A stretch of 64,000 nucleotides of DNA from Atrichornis clamosus (Eukaryota > Chordata > Aves > Passeriformes > Menuridae): NCBI GenBank assembly GCA_013400975.1, contig WBMZ01004626.1, positions 186,001-250,000 of the forward strand, written 5' to 3'. A model generated the notes under the pieces. It was not told where the DNA came from, ran no database searches, and saw only the letters and a list, made by a program, of their open reading frames with translations. Within the stretch, counting starts at the first letter, position 1, and every line of letters begins with the position of its first letter. This document shows, one piece after another, positions 1 through 12,668 of the stretch. The position numbers were made by a program, and so were the translations under genes.

Positions 1-1660
1 TGTTCCTATTCGACTTTGCAAATACTGTGGAGTGTTTCTCCATCAACACGAAACCTTCCTCCTTTATCAGTCTCAGTGAAAAAGAGTGCAAAGCACACAG
101 GGTACGTGCAGCTTCCTCCCAGCCCAGAACCACAAGAGCTGGAGTGGACTCACCTTCACACACTCGTCCTCAGCCCTGGAACAGAAAGGCTGCTGCCATC
201 ACTTCTGCTCTGCAGACACTCACCCTGTCCTCTGCTTCTGTATGGTTTTATGTTCTGCCTCTTTGGCCATGTTTTCTGCCTGCAAACACTTTTTCTGCTT
301 GTTGCCTTCGGCATCCTCTTTCTCTCTGAGTGTGAACACACATCTGTGCACACTCTTGTGCTTTTTCCATGTATTTGTGTATGTGACTTTGTGTTTCACT
401 TGTGATAGTTCCCTTCCAGCTGCACTGAAAAGCTGTAAACATTCCAATTTCTTCTGGCACATACAAGCAGCTATGATTACAACCCTGCGAGTTTGGTGAT
501 AACAGCTGACACATCCATTTCTGATCACAACTCCTGTGGGCAGCCTACCTCTCAGTCTGGATTTGGTAAGGAAAAATAAGAGTTCTTCACAAAAGATTAA
601 ACTGTGTCAGCTTGCACTCACCCAGGGATATGTTGAGCTCTGAGACAGGTAAGCTTAATGCTAGGATTGAACTTGCACAGTGTTAAGCTGAATGTTACAA
701 ACACATTTTTAGGTATCAGGGATCTTTAGGTATCTTTAGGTATCTTAAAATAAATTCCAGAACTTCTGCTTATTCAGTAGAGTGATATAATTAAAGGGAA
801 AATACACTGAAGTAGCATTAAAAGGTATATACTTATGTGGAAAAGACTTTTTCTGTAATCACACTCAATCTTCATATAAACAGATGCTTGCAGCGCTTCG
901 TACTGAAATGGTGCAAACCTGAAGAGCACCAAAGACTCAGATTTCTTTGAAGTTCAGCTGTATCAAAGTTACCTCTATATTTTCATATCAAAAGCAACAC
1001 CATGATTAGAGACAGGTCATATTGCAGTATACCTGAATCTAACCACAGCTTCATTTAAAAAAAGCAAAACCAGCTAAAAAATATCAGAACTCAGAAGCTG
1101 ATATTGAAAATTTGACACCTGAACTGGACTAGGAGGATGTACTGTGATACTGAAACTCCAGGCTAAAGGAATGGGTGGACAGATTAAAAGAAGAGATAAC
1201 ACAGATGAGGGAGATTTCAAAACCAACAATTTCTCTGACATTGAAAAGGATTTCCCCTTGCACAGGCAATTGCACTGCCAGGACTGCAAAAGGGAAGCTG
1301 TTCCCTGCCTACTCTGCATTTCAACAGTGCTTAATTTAGCTTAACTTCAGCCACTGGACCTGAAACTCTCTCAGGCACTTGAGAGGTTCTGTAAGATAAT
1401 ACATAGATTTTCTTATCTATTTGTTTTAGTGTTTATTGTGTAATATCAGGAAAATACATATTGAAATCAGGCTTTACTGGCTGAGAATACTCAATCTGTC
1501 AAGTGACCTGCATTTACTTCCCACCACGACATCAAAATACAGGACAGTGACCCAGCTTCTCCATCAGCAGTGAACACACACCTCAGCTGCAGGGGTTGAG
1601 CATCTGAGGTCAGGATAAAACACTCTGGAGGTGCCTGATTATTACAGAGAGATCCCAGAC
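1..1660. other. non-coding single-copy sequence
   Basis: AT-leaning sequence with no recognised gene. Several short open frames overlap on both strands in 16-528. They lack start context, splice sites in agreement with the frame, or any domain I know, so I read them as chance. A GTAAGC donor-like hexamer follows CAG near 648, but no supported open exon precedes it. Confidence 0.6.
704..747. repeat. short tandem repeat, about 10-bp unit
   Basis: The unit ATCTTTAGGT is present at 722-731 and 732-741. A related TTTTTAGGTATC lies just upstream and a partial unit downstream. It is a simple local duplication with no sign of function. Confidence 0.6.
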
Positions 1661-1667
1661 AGCTCTT

Positions 1668-2306
1668 TCAGGTCTGTTCTGTCAGAGGGCTGAGGTGGCA
1701 GTAGGTCTGTCTCACCCCCGGGTCTTTGCCTTCCGTGGGGCATCTGCAACTATATCTAGAAGCAACAGAAATCTCTGTCCCTGTGGGCAGGGGAGTGGAT
1801 CCAGGAGCCAGCAAGGAACGGGCCAGCCAGCACCAGCAAAGGAACAGAGCCAGCACGGTGTCATGAGCTGGTTTTGCCCACAGACCTCCCTTGCGGCTTT
1901 TAAATCCACTTGCCCACAGGGCTTTAGGGGAAGTGGAGCCCCAATGTCCAGTGCTGTTCGCTGGGGTCAGTCTCACTGGTTGTGTTCCAGCAGACACATT
2001 GCGGCCTGTCCTTCTGCAGGACCTCGGGTCATGCCGAAAGCTGCACTGTGGCATGCACCAAAGCTCCTGGACGAGCAAGAGCCCAGCCCAGACAGAGCCA
2101 TTGTGATGTACTGAGTGCATACAGCACAGAGTCCTTCCCGTTTGGGTTTCTGTGGCAATCCCAGCCACTGATTGCATTCGGAACAGCTCCAGGGGCCCTG
2201 CAGACTGAACGCAATCCCAGGGAACTGTTAGAGCTCTTTCTTGGAAAGGACCATTAGGATAGAGCAAGCACTCAGGATGAGATGCCATTTGTACAAACTG
2301 TGTCAC
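1668..2306 (-). other. GC-richer block with a 212-codon open frame, probably not a gene
   Basis: This is the longest open frame outside the 57-kb minisatellite. It runs on the minus strand and begins at a GTG, not an ATG. The translation has many Cys and Trp residues but no domain, signal peptide or membrane segment I recognise. Other open frames overlap it on both strands (plus 1695-2114, minus 1712-1909), as expected where raised GC content makes stop codons rare. I see no good acceptor and donor bounding it. A retroposed fragment or a non-coding exon is possible. A protein-coding gene is unlikely. Confidence 0.15.
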
Positions 2307-2879
2307 AAACAGGGGAGAGGGCCTTGCAGTCTCTGCAGCAAAAGCAGCGTGCGAGGCAGCAGATGGAGAACAGCTCCTCTGAAATCCTTCCAGACCTGCT
2401 GGTTTCTGTGCAGTGTTTGAGTTAGGACTTAAAAGTAGCAGGGTACATGAACAAGTCCCACTGCGTGACTTTCTGGCAAACTGAGTTGGTTTGAATAGAA
2501 TGGAGCTTAGTAATCAGTCCTTTTCTACCTCTGTGCTGTTCTGAACCATGTGCTCCATCTCCACAGAATTACAACAAGTAGCTACCAACCCCCTTTGGGA
2601 TTCAATATTCAAACACAAATAAGTCATATGAGATGAATTCAAATTTTTTTTTAAGCTGTATCAAAAAGCTAAACTGGCACTGCTTAATCTTTTGCTGATT
2701 GAATTTAGTGTTTGGCTTTTAAAATGAGGGCACGCTCAAGTTCTTAAATTCCAGGAGCACAAACAGCAAGGGAGGTGCTTGCAAAGCAGCTTTGCTGACT
2801 GCACCTGCTGGGGTTTGCTGCGGTGCATCGCTCCTGGGGAGCGTGTGCAGGAACAAAAACACCCAAGTGCCGGGGAAAA

Positions 2880-3010
2880 TTCTATCCGCATCATCACAGC
2901 TTTTCAGATTTTTGTAAATCTATTTTTATGAATATGAAAACAGGTTTATAATATGTTTACAAACACGTGTGGATAATTTTCACATGCTGCCTTTGAGGAG
3001 GCATGAAGGA
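2880..3010. promoter_or_regulatory. possible conserved non-coding element
   Basis: AT-rich stretch with a forkhead-type core TGTTTAC at 2954-2960 next to CACGTGTGG, and several TAAAT/TTTATG homeobox-like words. The low-complexity-free, motif-dense look resembles vertebrate conserved elements. That is only an impression from one sequence. No alignment was possible. Confidence 0.15.
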
Positions 3011-3365
3011 GGTTAACACGGAAGGGCTCAACAACACCTGCTGGTTTCATGTAAGATGCAGAAGGTGATGTTTCTTGCATAACAAATTTCCTGTAAGAAA
3101 CTGAATGAGGCCCTGAGACTGTTTCTGAAGCTTTAAATTAAACAAGCTTCAAACCATGCTGTGTTAGCTTTGTCACATTAAACATGTTTTTTACTATAAC
3201 TCTGCATATATTTATAATTCTTTCTTTTCATTTTCACCGACAACACAACTTTGAACAACAGACGTGCTGTAGGACCACAGTACAGACAATATACATTATA
3301 TAAAAACAATTCTATATACAGAGAACTAAAGACAAGATTCATTTTTACTTCCATCTAAAACTTAC

Positions 3366-3422
3366 CAGGCTGTCCTTTAATAACTGTACGGGACATGAAG
3401 AGCCATAAATGTTGCCAACTTT
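3366..3422 (-). other. weak exon candidate, 57 nt, frame-preserving
   Basis: Read on the minus strand, a pyrimidine-leaning tract ending TTCTCCAAGTTCAG precedes 57 nt, followed by a full-consensus GTAAGT donor after CTG. Two frames are open across it, one reading exactly 19 codons beginning Lys-Val-Gly-Asn. A GTAAGT with an upstream AG occurs often by chance in 64 kb, and I recognise neither translation. Probability of being real is low. Confidence 0.12.
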
Positions 3423-4450
3423 CTGAACTTGGAGAAATGCAGAATGGGTGCATAACTTTGTGAAGCACAGCAGGTTTTAGGTTTCAGAGATGCTGTTCCC
3501 ATCCCTGCAATATAATGAACAGTTCAAAGGTGTCAAAATCTGTAGTGAGATTAAAGGCCAGGAGCAGTACATACAGATTGTAAAAAAGAGAAAAAGCAGA
3601 TAAAGCTGCTTCCTATCACCTGTTTGATCTGGTAGTTTTGCCACCTTCTGTACGATTTTAGCTCACAAGAACAACTTAGTAATTTATTCTGGATCTGGTA
3701 TCCAAACCTGGAGATCATATAAACAGCCTCTCTGATTGATTCAGAAGGAGCAGATTTCCCAGCACTGGAGGTCCAGAGACTCTCCAGACTGGGCACCCAT
3801 TGTTACAGAGACTGGTATTTTAAAAATCAGACACCAAAAACTTTCAGTCTTGCTCAACACCCAACAGACTCCTTTCTTTGAATCCTTAATCCCGCCATTA
3901 GGCACAAAAATCTGTTAAAATAAGGTAGGTTTGGACATTCTACCTTTTGCCTGTTTTAGATCATCTTTATAAATCATACAGAGAGTTACTGTCTGAGAGC
4001 AACGTGACTTGCCCCAGTCTGGATGTAGCATCTACTCCTCTGCAGGTACCACTTGCACAGGTTTATTCTGTGTTACTCAACCAGCAATTTGTCAAATATC
4101 TTTCCCTAACAATGTATTAAATATCAAAATAAAGAAACCAAAACGATCTCTCTCCTCTGAGTTCCCAGTATCTGAAGTTGTGCTGACTTATCTGGAAGGA
4201 GGCAATGCTCCTTGGAGGCAAGAGCATGGATACAGGGTGTGGCACAGCTGAATGACACCAGTCTGCAGAGGCGTGGTAGGTTTAAGGTATATTTTGTTAT
4301 TTTTTCACTCTTCATTCTCTTTGCTAAGCAAGGCTAGTGGGTGACAACCTTATGTAGACACAAATTTAATTGCTGATTTGGATACTTACAGTCCAGGCAC
4401 AGATGCTTTTTGTCTATGTGGTTTAGTCCAAATAAAGCAGATCTAAAGAA

Positions 4451-4880
4451 AGACTAAAAAGCAGGAATATTCAGGCGCACTGGGGAGCAGAGCTTGCTGC
4501 ACTGAGGTTGTTGCTCCAGGCATGTCTGGAACAGAAGATTCGCTCCTGCAGTGTCCTGCCACACCGTGTCCCTCCTGCACCCCCAGCTTTCACCTTTCCA
4601 CCCCGCCACCCTCCAGTAGGTGCCACCAACCCGTGTTAGACAGGACTTAGCAAATGGCCACGACTGACCCGCTGCCCTCAGGGCCAGGAGGGGCCAGGAG
4701 ATGGTGGTGACACCTGGGGACGGTGGTCTGTGTGCCAATGGCCAGTGCCACGTGTGCCCCAGGACCCAGAGCCGCCCCGCAGTCTCTGAGTGAGTTCACA
4801 GCTCAGAAGGGAGTGGTGGCTCCAGCTGCTCCCACAGCCCATCACTGCCGGCAGCTGCCAGGCACAATTCCGTCTCCTTT
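4451..4880. other. GC-richer non-coding patch
   Basis: About 430 bp clearly richer in G and C than its surroundings. It holds a perfect 10-bp direct duplication (GGGCCAGGAG) at 4681-4700 and a few CpG dinucleotides. The minus-strand open frame at 4454-4738 has no recognisable domain. It could be an old repeat or a small decayed CpG island. Confidence 0.4.
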
Positions 4881-5398
4881 GCAGGAGCTAATCTCTTTAT
4901 AGCAGCATTTACACATAAATTAATGAAAGATCAGAATATAAAGATGTTCATTTTTGATTAGTTGCCCATTTACAGGAAATTCAGTTAAAACTGTTTAGTT
5001 TTATCATCACTAGACAAAATAAGCATGACAGGATATTTTAGCCTCTGGATTATGTAGATAACACACAGAAATGTCATTTACATTTTCATTCTTTTCACAG
5101 AGCAACAAACCCATGCTTGCAAGCAAATTAAAATTCAGGACTTAATTGGATTTTTATATTCTCTTTAAACAGGTAATATTGTTTTTCTTCTTATTATTAT
5201 TGTATCTGAACACTGGATTTCATTTTGAGAGTGTGCCACTGAAGGTGAGAGGCCCTCTGCTCTAAATGGTTCATTTAACACCATTAAAATCTATGTTTCT
5301 TCAACACATTTGAGGATTTAGATTGTTGAATGCCAGTATTTCAGTATTGTTAAACAAGAGAAAGGCTGTGGGAAAGTCCTTCCTTGGTTGTATGCACA

Positions 5399-5535
5399 AA
5401 CATACTCATGTGTGTGTGTGTATATATCCACACAAACACATGCACATACATTATTTATCTGCTTCCATGTACACAAATACCCTTATACACATGTTTACAT
5501 GCATATATATGTATATCTATGCATGCAAATGTAGA
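5399..5535. repeat. TG/TA/CA-rich imperfect microsatellite
   Basis: A (TG)n run at 5408-5421 passes into TATATA. Imperfect ACACA, ACATG and GCATATATATGTATA words follow. The sequence alternates purine and pyrimidine throughout, so it is a decayed (TG)n/(TA)n microsatellite. The 99-codon open frame across it (5323-5622) is an artefact of this composition. Confidence 0.8.
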
Positions 5536-8500
5536 CAAAATGTTCCAATAATTTATCTCTGCATGCTCATAATTTGCCATAACTTGACAAGCCACTTGAG
5601 AAAAAAACCAAAACATATTTAGCTTGAATATTTCTGAAAACCTACTATGAAAACAATGGAAATAACTCACTATTTCTCTTTCTATTTTTTATTTTTTTTC
5701 TTTCTGATTATCATGAGCTTTACCGTGGTGGCTCTGTCTGATCCTGTGTTTAAGACCTGATCTCTGATGGTGACCAGTAAAGCCCAGTCTCTGCAGATGC
5801 AGATTACAAAGTCCAGGTCTCCCATATCCCAGTGAGAGAAAAGTCCTATTAGGGCAAAGTAAGAAATATCCTGGAGAAAACTTCACTAAGGTATTCCTAT
5901 TCTCATTGAAGATGATTCTGAGAACAGGACTCTGGCAGGAGACAGCATTTTTCAGGGTGAGCAGAGGGAAAAGTCACCTTGCTGAAGTCACCTCCACGTT
6001 ATGTGGCCACTCCTTACTCTCAGTGTCAGAGAGGAGCACCACAGTGCCAAGCAACCTGCGCTTGAGGTCTCACACCACAGTTCTGCTTTGTGGCACTGGA
6101 ATGGAAGGCTTCACCCCATACAAGTCATTTTTGGGGAAATATCTGAAATTATGAAAATGTTAAATGATGAGAAAAGCATTTCTTGGCCAGCAGCTCTCAC
6201 TGCTCCCCGTGAGCGCTCTCGGCACAGTGATGCCATTCCTGTTGTGTCCCCAGGCAACATGGTCCTGCTTTATCCCAGGGTGACAAAATGCCTCTTGCAA
6301 ACATACAGTCACCTCATGAACACTTCATGACCCAGAAGGACTCACCGAAGTGGAAGCGTGATTCAAAATTCCTCAGTGCTAAACAAACAGGCTCAGACTA
6401 ATCCCAGTCCTTCCTTCACTCCGGTTACTTCTGGTCAGCGCGAGTCAAACATCACACCCACAACTGAAAACCTCACCCCTGCAGATCTGTGTGGGGTGAG
6501 GCAGGAGCAGGAAGGCATTGCTAACTGAGGGCCTAATTATAAAGCTGCCAGTACCTTTGGGAAATAACTGACCGCAAATGTCAGCTCATCAGCAGGGCTG
6601 GAGCATTCTTGCTGAAGTATAAAATTCTCTGCATTAAAACTGTGCACTTCACATCGTATCATTTTCAAGTGCATGACTTAAAACTGATCACGCCAGACAC
6701 CTTCCCATATCTTTTGTGTTTTCCCTTCTGAAACTGGTGATGCCAGTTTTAACACCTGCCACAAGCACACGGGTGTGTAAATTAAAAACGTGCTTTGCCT
6801 CCTCTGCGCTGACCTTCCTCACAGATTATTAGCTGCACTTACATCTACCTCAAGCAGAACCTCCACACATTCAATGCAACAAATCCCTTGCATCATTTGG
6901 AGATTTGCCCCTCATTTTACAGCTTGTTTATTACAGATTGCAACTCGAGAAAGGAGTTTGCATAACTTTTCAAAAATTAACCTTTTCTACACAAATCCAC
7001 ATCTAAGTAAGAAAGAAGTAAGCAAAGACTAAAAGGCACAGTTTGGTGTTACTTGTTCTTCAGGTTTTTGCGTAGGTAATTCTCTGCATTCCCTGGGAGT
7101 TCAGAATCAAGTATAGGAGTCTGTCAAAAAGCCAATTTTTTGTTATTTCTGCCCAGAGTAAAAAAAAATTGTGAATGAACATATAATGGGAAAATCTGCT
7201 CCCACCGGGATATCAAGTCCAGCTTTGTAGTCATCAAAGGTTTGTCTAATTCAAATTACTTTGGCAGAACTGTCAAAATGTGCTCTTCCATGCTGATTCA
7301 TCTCAGCTGTGTGGCATTTTTCCCTTCTGATTAGCCCAGAGGTGGACCTGGCCAGCCTCACTCACAGGTGGTTCCGGCACAGCTCTGTGCGAGGTGGCAC
7401 AGAAGCAGAAACTGCTCTCCCCAGCCTCTGTGCCAGCCTCGTGTTCTGCTGAGACATCCAGAGAACACGTACGTGAAAAAGACCCACAGAAACCGTCACA
7501 AAGTATTTTTTTTCTTTTGAAAGAGTTTTCTAAGCATTTTTTCCACTCTCCATTCTTTCTCGTTGTTGCTTCTTGTTGAAAAATGTTCTGCTTTAGTAAT
7601 AGTCAAAGTTCTCTTTAAAGCACAACCTCCTAAGAAGCTAAAAAGTAAAACACAGTTGGTAAGAGAATTTTTCATTTGTATCTCCGGTGTCTCCTGTGAG
7701 ACGATATCCAAGGACACATTTCTACCAAAACTTTTTTGATGTCTGAAGTAAATAAACCAAAGAAAGTACTGGGTTTGGACATAAAATTCCATCTCCTCTG
7801 TTTAATGCCAACACTTCCCCTTCCATATGGAAACACATATGAAACAGAAGGATCTGTTCCTCTCCTGCTCATTCTTCTCCTTCAAAAAAAAACCAAGGTG
7901 GAAACCCTTCCTTTTTCTATCAGTCCAGTGTTGGTACTCAGCCAGGTACCACACACGTGAGGAAGATGGAGAGGACACAGATCCCCACGGGGCAGGTGCC
8001 AGTTGGAAATCCCCAGTGGTACCATGCTGATCCTTGTCACGATTAAAAACCCCAATACCAGTGATGGGAAGAATTCAAACGTCTGTTGAAATTAAACACA
8101 AACTACAGAAATACTTCTCTTGCATTTATAGATTTCCTTGTGCTATTTAAAAAAAAATAAAGACTTTCTGAGTATACCCACTGTGTGATTTTCTGGCTGT
8201 GGTGTAAGCAGTTAAAATCAGCTCTTTTTATTCTGTGCAAGTGACTGGAGTGAGTTTCAGAGTGCTCAGCACGACCAAACCACATAATTTTTTTAGAGAA
8301 AGGGATACCCATCAGCTTTTGACTATTCACTTAGTTAATTGTATGAGTAAGACTAAGTGAAATTCAAATACCTTCTGAAAGGAAGAGACATTTATCAGCA
8401 ACAATCTGTAGGGCTGGAAGATGGTGTTATTTCTGTTTTCCAGCTGTCAGGGACGGCTGGCAAGGGACTTACCCGAAGTTACACCAAAGTCTGTGGTTTT

Positions 8501-8620
8501 GGCCAGCCCCTCCCCACCTTGTTGGGGCAGCTCCTAAACCCAGTGCACAATTAAATGTGGGCTCTGCAAGGAGCCAGTGGCAGTCAATCCTGCTAGGAGC
8601 TAAATCTGACTCCTAAAAAG

Positions 8621-8660
8621 ATTCACGGAGTTGTGCAGAGTTTCACAGAGCTGCGCAGAA
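8621..8660. repeat. imperfect 20-bp tandem duplication
   Basis: The 20 bases at 8621-8640 (ATTCACGGAG, then TTGTGCAGAG) are followed directly by a related 20 bases at 8641-8660 (TTTCACAGAG, then CTGCGCAGAA). They match at 15 of 20 positions. Two of the five differences look like CpG decay or its reverse. Confidence 0.5.
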
Positions 8661-9780
8661 GGCAGCTCGTCAACAGCACCAGCAGAGAGGAGAACTCACT
8701 GTGAGACTGCAGAGCTGAAACACTTCAAAATGTCAAGGCAGGATGACAACCCACAGGCAGGGTTGTCTCTGCAGAGTTAGGACGCTTCATGGAGAACACA
8801 TCCCACACAAGTGTTTGGACTGTAAACAGGCTCCTCTTGACGCAGCCAAGGCATGGCACAGGCTCCTGATGGATTTTACACCAGAGGACCTGGGACAATC
8901 CCCATGGTGATGCAGGTGGGGGTGGGTGAGTAACCAGGGCCTTATTCCTGCTCAGAAATGATGTCTGTTGTAAGTCTGGACTCTCTCTGGCTCTCACAGG
9001 GCATCTCTTGACCCCTGGATGCTCCTGCTCTGGAATAAACTTCTGCAAAGTTCAAACATTTTTAAAAAAAAAAACAAACATGTTTCTGAAGTGTCATCAG
9101 CAATACTTGGGGAAAAAAAAAACCCACTTCTTTTCCCAATTTTGGAAAACTTTATGTTGTTGAAATGGTCTTCTTCTTGAGCATTTAATATTGATGCTTA
9201 TGGGAAAAGCAACAGCCCGAAAACAGTATCAATAAATACCATCTTTCAAATCACAGGTCATAATCATTAGGATACAGGAAGCTGGTGCTCTCCTCTTCAC
9301 TAAAACTAAAATAGAGGAAAAAAGTTCCTTACTTTCTTTTACTATTTAAAAACTAATTCTATTTCATTAAATTATACTTTTGTCATTAAAACATATGTCA
9401 GTGGAGTGACCATAAACCTAACTCCTCAAAGACACACAGTTAAGTATGGCTGGTTTAATATCACAGAGGTGTTTTTTTGGATACAAATGTATTAAAGGAC
9501 TTCATTCAGCTGTGTGACTTTGTAGTTTTAAGGTTACTGTGGCAAGAAACTTATTGCCTTCATGGTACCCCTAGACAAGTCCAGTACAGGCAAACACAGT
9601 TAAACATTGTAGAGTTCCCCAAGTATACGTATTTTGCACACTTCTTCTTCCCTCCCACCCCACACCCCCCAAACCAGAAAACTCTACACAATAGGCGTAA
9701 CAATCTCAACACCTTTGGCTCCAAACCCCTCAGAAATATGCTGCAGGGGCCACCAGTGTTCCTTGCACTTACAGAAACGT

Positions 9781-10300
9781 GGCCAGTGACGTTAATGAGC
9801 CACCAGCATTTGGCACCTGCCCGTTCCTGTAGCAGGGAGCTGTCAGGGGCGCGGGGGGCTGTGACTCTGCTCCTGCTCGCCGAGAGCCCTGTGAGGCCTC
9901 CAGGCTGAACACGCTTTAAAACTTCCTGCCTGCTGAATGCATTAATGCGCAGCAAGATCTAAAAGTCATGGATTTTCCATACCTTCTCTCCAGTCCAAAA
10001 CACAAGCTCAGCATCTCCAGTGCTTTGTCCAGTCCGTCCCTCCCGCCGGTGCCGTTTGTTGCTCCGCCACCCCGCCGGCCCACGCAGCACCTCAGCGCCG
10101 GCAGCTCGCCACAGGGAGATCAGCCTCATGAGAGTTGTCAAGTCCATCTTGATTTTGACTTGATGCTGCACACCACTGTGCAGGCTGGGGACGATGCATC
10201 GAACCCCCCCATCAGATGTAGCTCCACTGCTACTGCTCGGCTCAGATTGAGTTCTGAAGGAAAAGAGAAGGTCACCAGCCGCTTGCAGCAAATCTCCTGC
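9781..10300. promoter_or_regulatory. CpG-rich islet
   Basis: I count about 23 CpG dinucleotides in these 520 bp, with 11 of them in the 80 bp around 10030-10110. The flanking DNA is strongly CpG-poor. By eye the GC content is near 56 percent, so observed/expected CpG is around 0.6, at the border of the usual CpG-island rule. It overlaps the minus-strand exon candidate at 9983-10253. A small promoter-type island or a CpG-rich exon are both possible. No TATA box or other core promoter element stands out. Confidence 0.4.
9983..10253 (-). other. candidate internal exon of an unidentified minus-strand transcript
   Basis: On the minus strand a near-ideal acceptor (CTTCTCTTTTCCTTCAG) immediately precedes 271 nt that stay open in one frame. 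A GTATGG donor follows GAGAAG. The exon would carry 1 nt completing a codon, then 90 codons, ending on a codon boundary. The translation starts with a Ser-rich stretch (about residues 1-12). It has Lys-Met-Asp-Leu near residue 33 and a Leu/Trp segment, and ends with an Arg/Lys-rich stretch (WRSNKRHRREGRTG, about residues 58-71). I recognise no domain. A second frame, open from 10419 down to 10138, runs across the acceptor. So a single-exon reading or a non-coding RNA cannot be excluded. GC content and CpG density are far above the neighbours. Confidence 0.3.
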
Positions 10301-12651
10301 TGATTCTGTGCCAAAACACTACTGCTTTTCCCCAGAAGAAGTCCAGCTCCGTGGTAGATTTGCCAGCTCATACCTCTTTTCCTAAACTGGGTCTCAATAA
10401 AGAAGTCACGTATCCACACTGTTTAGAAACTGAATGCGTTTTCTGTTGGGCCGACTCTAAAAGCCTTGTCAGGAAGCAGTGAATGAGCTCAAAATTAACC
10501 TATAAAACACACTATATCCACATATTAGAATACAGGAATTGACAGGTAACAATAAATACACCCACAAGTGTTATAACAATAAATGTAGCCTAAAGGGAAA
10601 GAAAGATTTTTTTTTTCCCCTATTCTCTGGACTTCTGAGACAGCCTTGCTTTGAAAATGCTGGTTTAGACTTCATTAAGAAACAAGAGCCAGCAATATCA
10701 AAATTTCTCCTCTTTCTTCTTGAAAACCCAATCACAAGTACAGCATGATTTTAAGGCACAAGAGATTTTGATTTTTCCAGTAATTCTGCTATCTAGTTGT
10801 TCTGCTCTAATTAGCTATCAGCAGCACTAATTTATTTCTAGTGTATTGTTGCCAGCTTTTTACATATCTCTCCCAACCTGTGAAAAATCACAAAAATAGA
10901 CCTACAAAAATTAATCTTCCAGTTCCCTGTGCAGAGATATTAAAATGGTAATTGCATTCTTTATACCTCTAGAACCTAGTTTTACTTCTTGATACTTATC
11001 TGAAAGCCCAATGAAATTGTGTGATAGCAATTGTTGATGCTACTTACACATTACTGGAAGTTATTGAGATCTGATAATAATCACTATATTGTAAAATCTT
11101 CACACAGTTAGGCCAAAGTTCATCAGAGCCTTTGATTTCTATACTGAAGCGTGATTGTCTGGACAAATAAACTCCATTTATTAATTCTTAGCGTCATACT
11201 ACCTTTATTTGTAATAGCACAAAAAGAAACCTTGTCATTTCAAAGGTACCAATCTCAGCTGGCAACAGAGCAATTTCTTAAAAACACAGAACTTAAGCAC
11301 AGAATGCTTCCCCACGAGCACGTAGGTCGTGTGGTCAGATCCCACTTTACTCCTTACTGGAATTCACTTCCCACAGAAACCCCTTGTGCTCAGGAGCCCA
11401 CAGACTGCTGTGACGTGGCTGCAGCTGGTTGCTCAGCCCTTGTGAAGGTCAGACCCACTCTGAAACTCTGATTTCAGCCTTGCAGGGCTTCTCAGGGGAA
11501 CTCTGCCAGGTGGGGTCTGGCAAAAGAAGCCTTCCTTCATGGCTTGGGTATGGCAGCTTCACACACCAAACACTCCTAAAATAGGATAATGAGGTTTTTC
11601 TGTGGATATCAAATTATCTGAAGATTTTTTTCTGTAGACCCAGGCATAGAAGGGCTAAGCAAAAATTCCCAACAGCTTAGCTGGAGGCACCTTCCTTCCT
11701 TGTGACCCAGGCAGGCTCTTCAGGAAACACAAGTGGTCTGATTGCAAAACCACAACCTGTGCTGGAATGGCAAAGAAAAGATTTTGGTTTAAAAAAAGGA
11801 GGAGAGCAGAGATCTTTTAGAAATTCAGTATTTTTTACTCCAGAGAAAGAGAGAAAGAAGTAAACAGGTTACACTCAGAAACTACTCCTCCTCTAATATT
11901 TGGATTTATTTCAGTATTGTTTGGCAACTTCTCACAATAGGCAGTTTCAAATGCCCTAAAGTAATCACAAAAGAAATCCTATTATGAGACCCTGATGAGG
12001 GAAACTATTAAAATTGAATATACAGTTTGCTCCAATGAATCTCCCTATTTCATTTTTGCAACAAAAAATATACTTCCACGTTGCTTTTTTCCTTTCACAA
12101 GAAGTGTGAGTTGTAGTCCTGTAAATTCACCCTTACTGTCAATTAAATTGAATAAACATTGCGTAAGTGAATTAGAAAGAGATACAAAACCATTCAATAC
12201 CAGGATTAGTTATGGAGGAGACTTTTTAATGAACATAAATTGATGTAATTAAAATAAATTTGCTTTTCATGTTTCTCAAGTATATGCCCTGTAGCCATTC
12301 CTATAGAACATAGAGCAAAACAAACAGTGGGCCAAAGCTTCCTCAGATTAAATGGGAGCTCTGGGATTTCAGAGAATTCTAAGGATGGAGGATGCAGACT
12401 ACTTTAGCAGTTGTCAAAGGAATGTAACAGAGGAGATTAAAAAAATCAGCTTTTTGTTAAATTTAGTTTTTCTCCCTAGCATCACCTTCTTTTTACAGAA
12501 GGAAATGAGTAAATAAGCCTTTCAACATTATTCTTTAACTAGTTGGTCACTTCTATGAATTCTTGTTTTTGCAAGTTGTGATATAGTCATATGTCAAGAC
12601 CACATTTAAAATCAACATGCAAGGTGAGAAAAGCATTTTTGCTTTTACAAG

Positions 12652-12668
12652 ATCTCTCTCTCTCTCTT
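12652..12668. repeat. (TC)n microsatellite
   Basis: A short run of about eight TC dinucleotides, followed by a TTTC-type tail. Confidence 0.8.

Larger units (their letters stand above)
2307..4450. other. non-coding sequence
   Basis: AT-leaning DNA with no recognised gene. It contains a possible conserved element at 2880-3010 and a weak minus-strand exon candidate at 3366-3422, both listed separately. The remaining open frames, such as minus 3551-3796 and plus 4009-4251, show no domain. Confidence 0.55.
4881..9780. other. non-coding sequence
   Basis: Almost 5 kb of AT-leaning DNA with no supported gene. It holds the TG/TA microsatellite at 5399-5535, an imperfect 20-bp duplication at 8621-8660 and several A or T homopolymer runs. 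All open frames are under 145 codons, overlap on both strands and have no domain I recognise. Confidence 0.6.

Noticed and set aside
5323..5622. 99-codon plus-strand frame as a His/Tyr/Met-rich peptide
   Set aside because: It is translated from the TG/TA/CA microsatellite.
5785..5865. Possible second old SINE fragment (CCAGGTCTCCCATATCCCAG)
   Set aside because: Similarity to the common old-repeat wording is too short, and no B-box is seen.
11151..11471. 106-codon frame with signal-peptide-like start
   Set aside because: Non-ATG start, no domain, no splice support. A hydrophobic start is common in AT-rich sequence.
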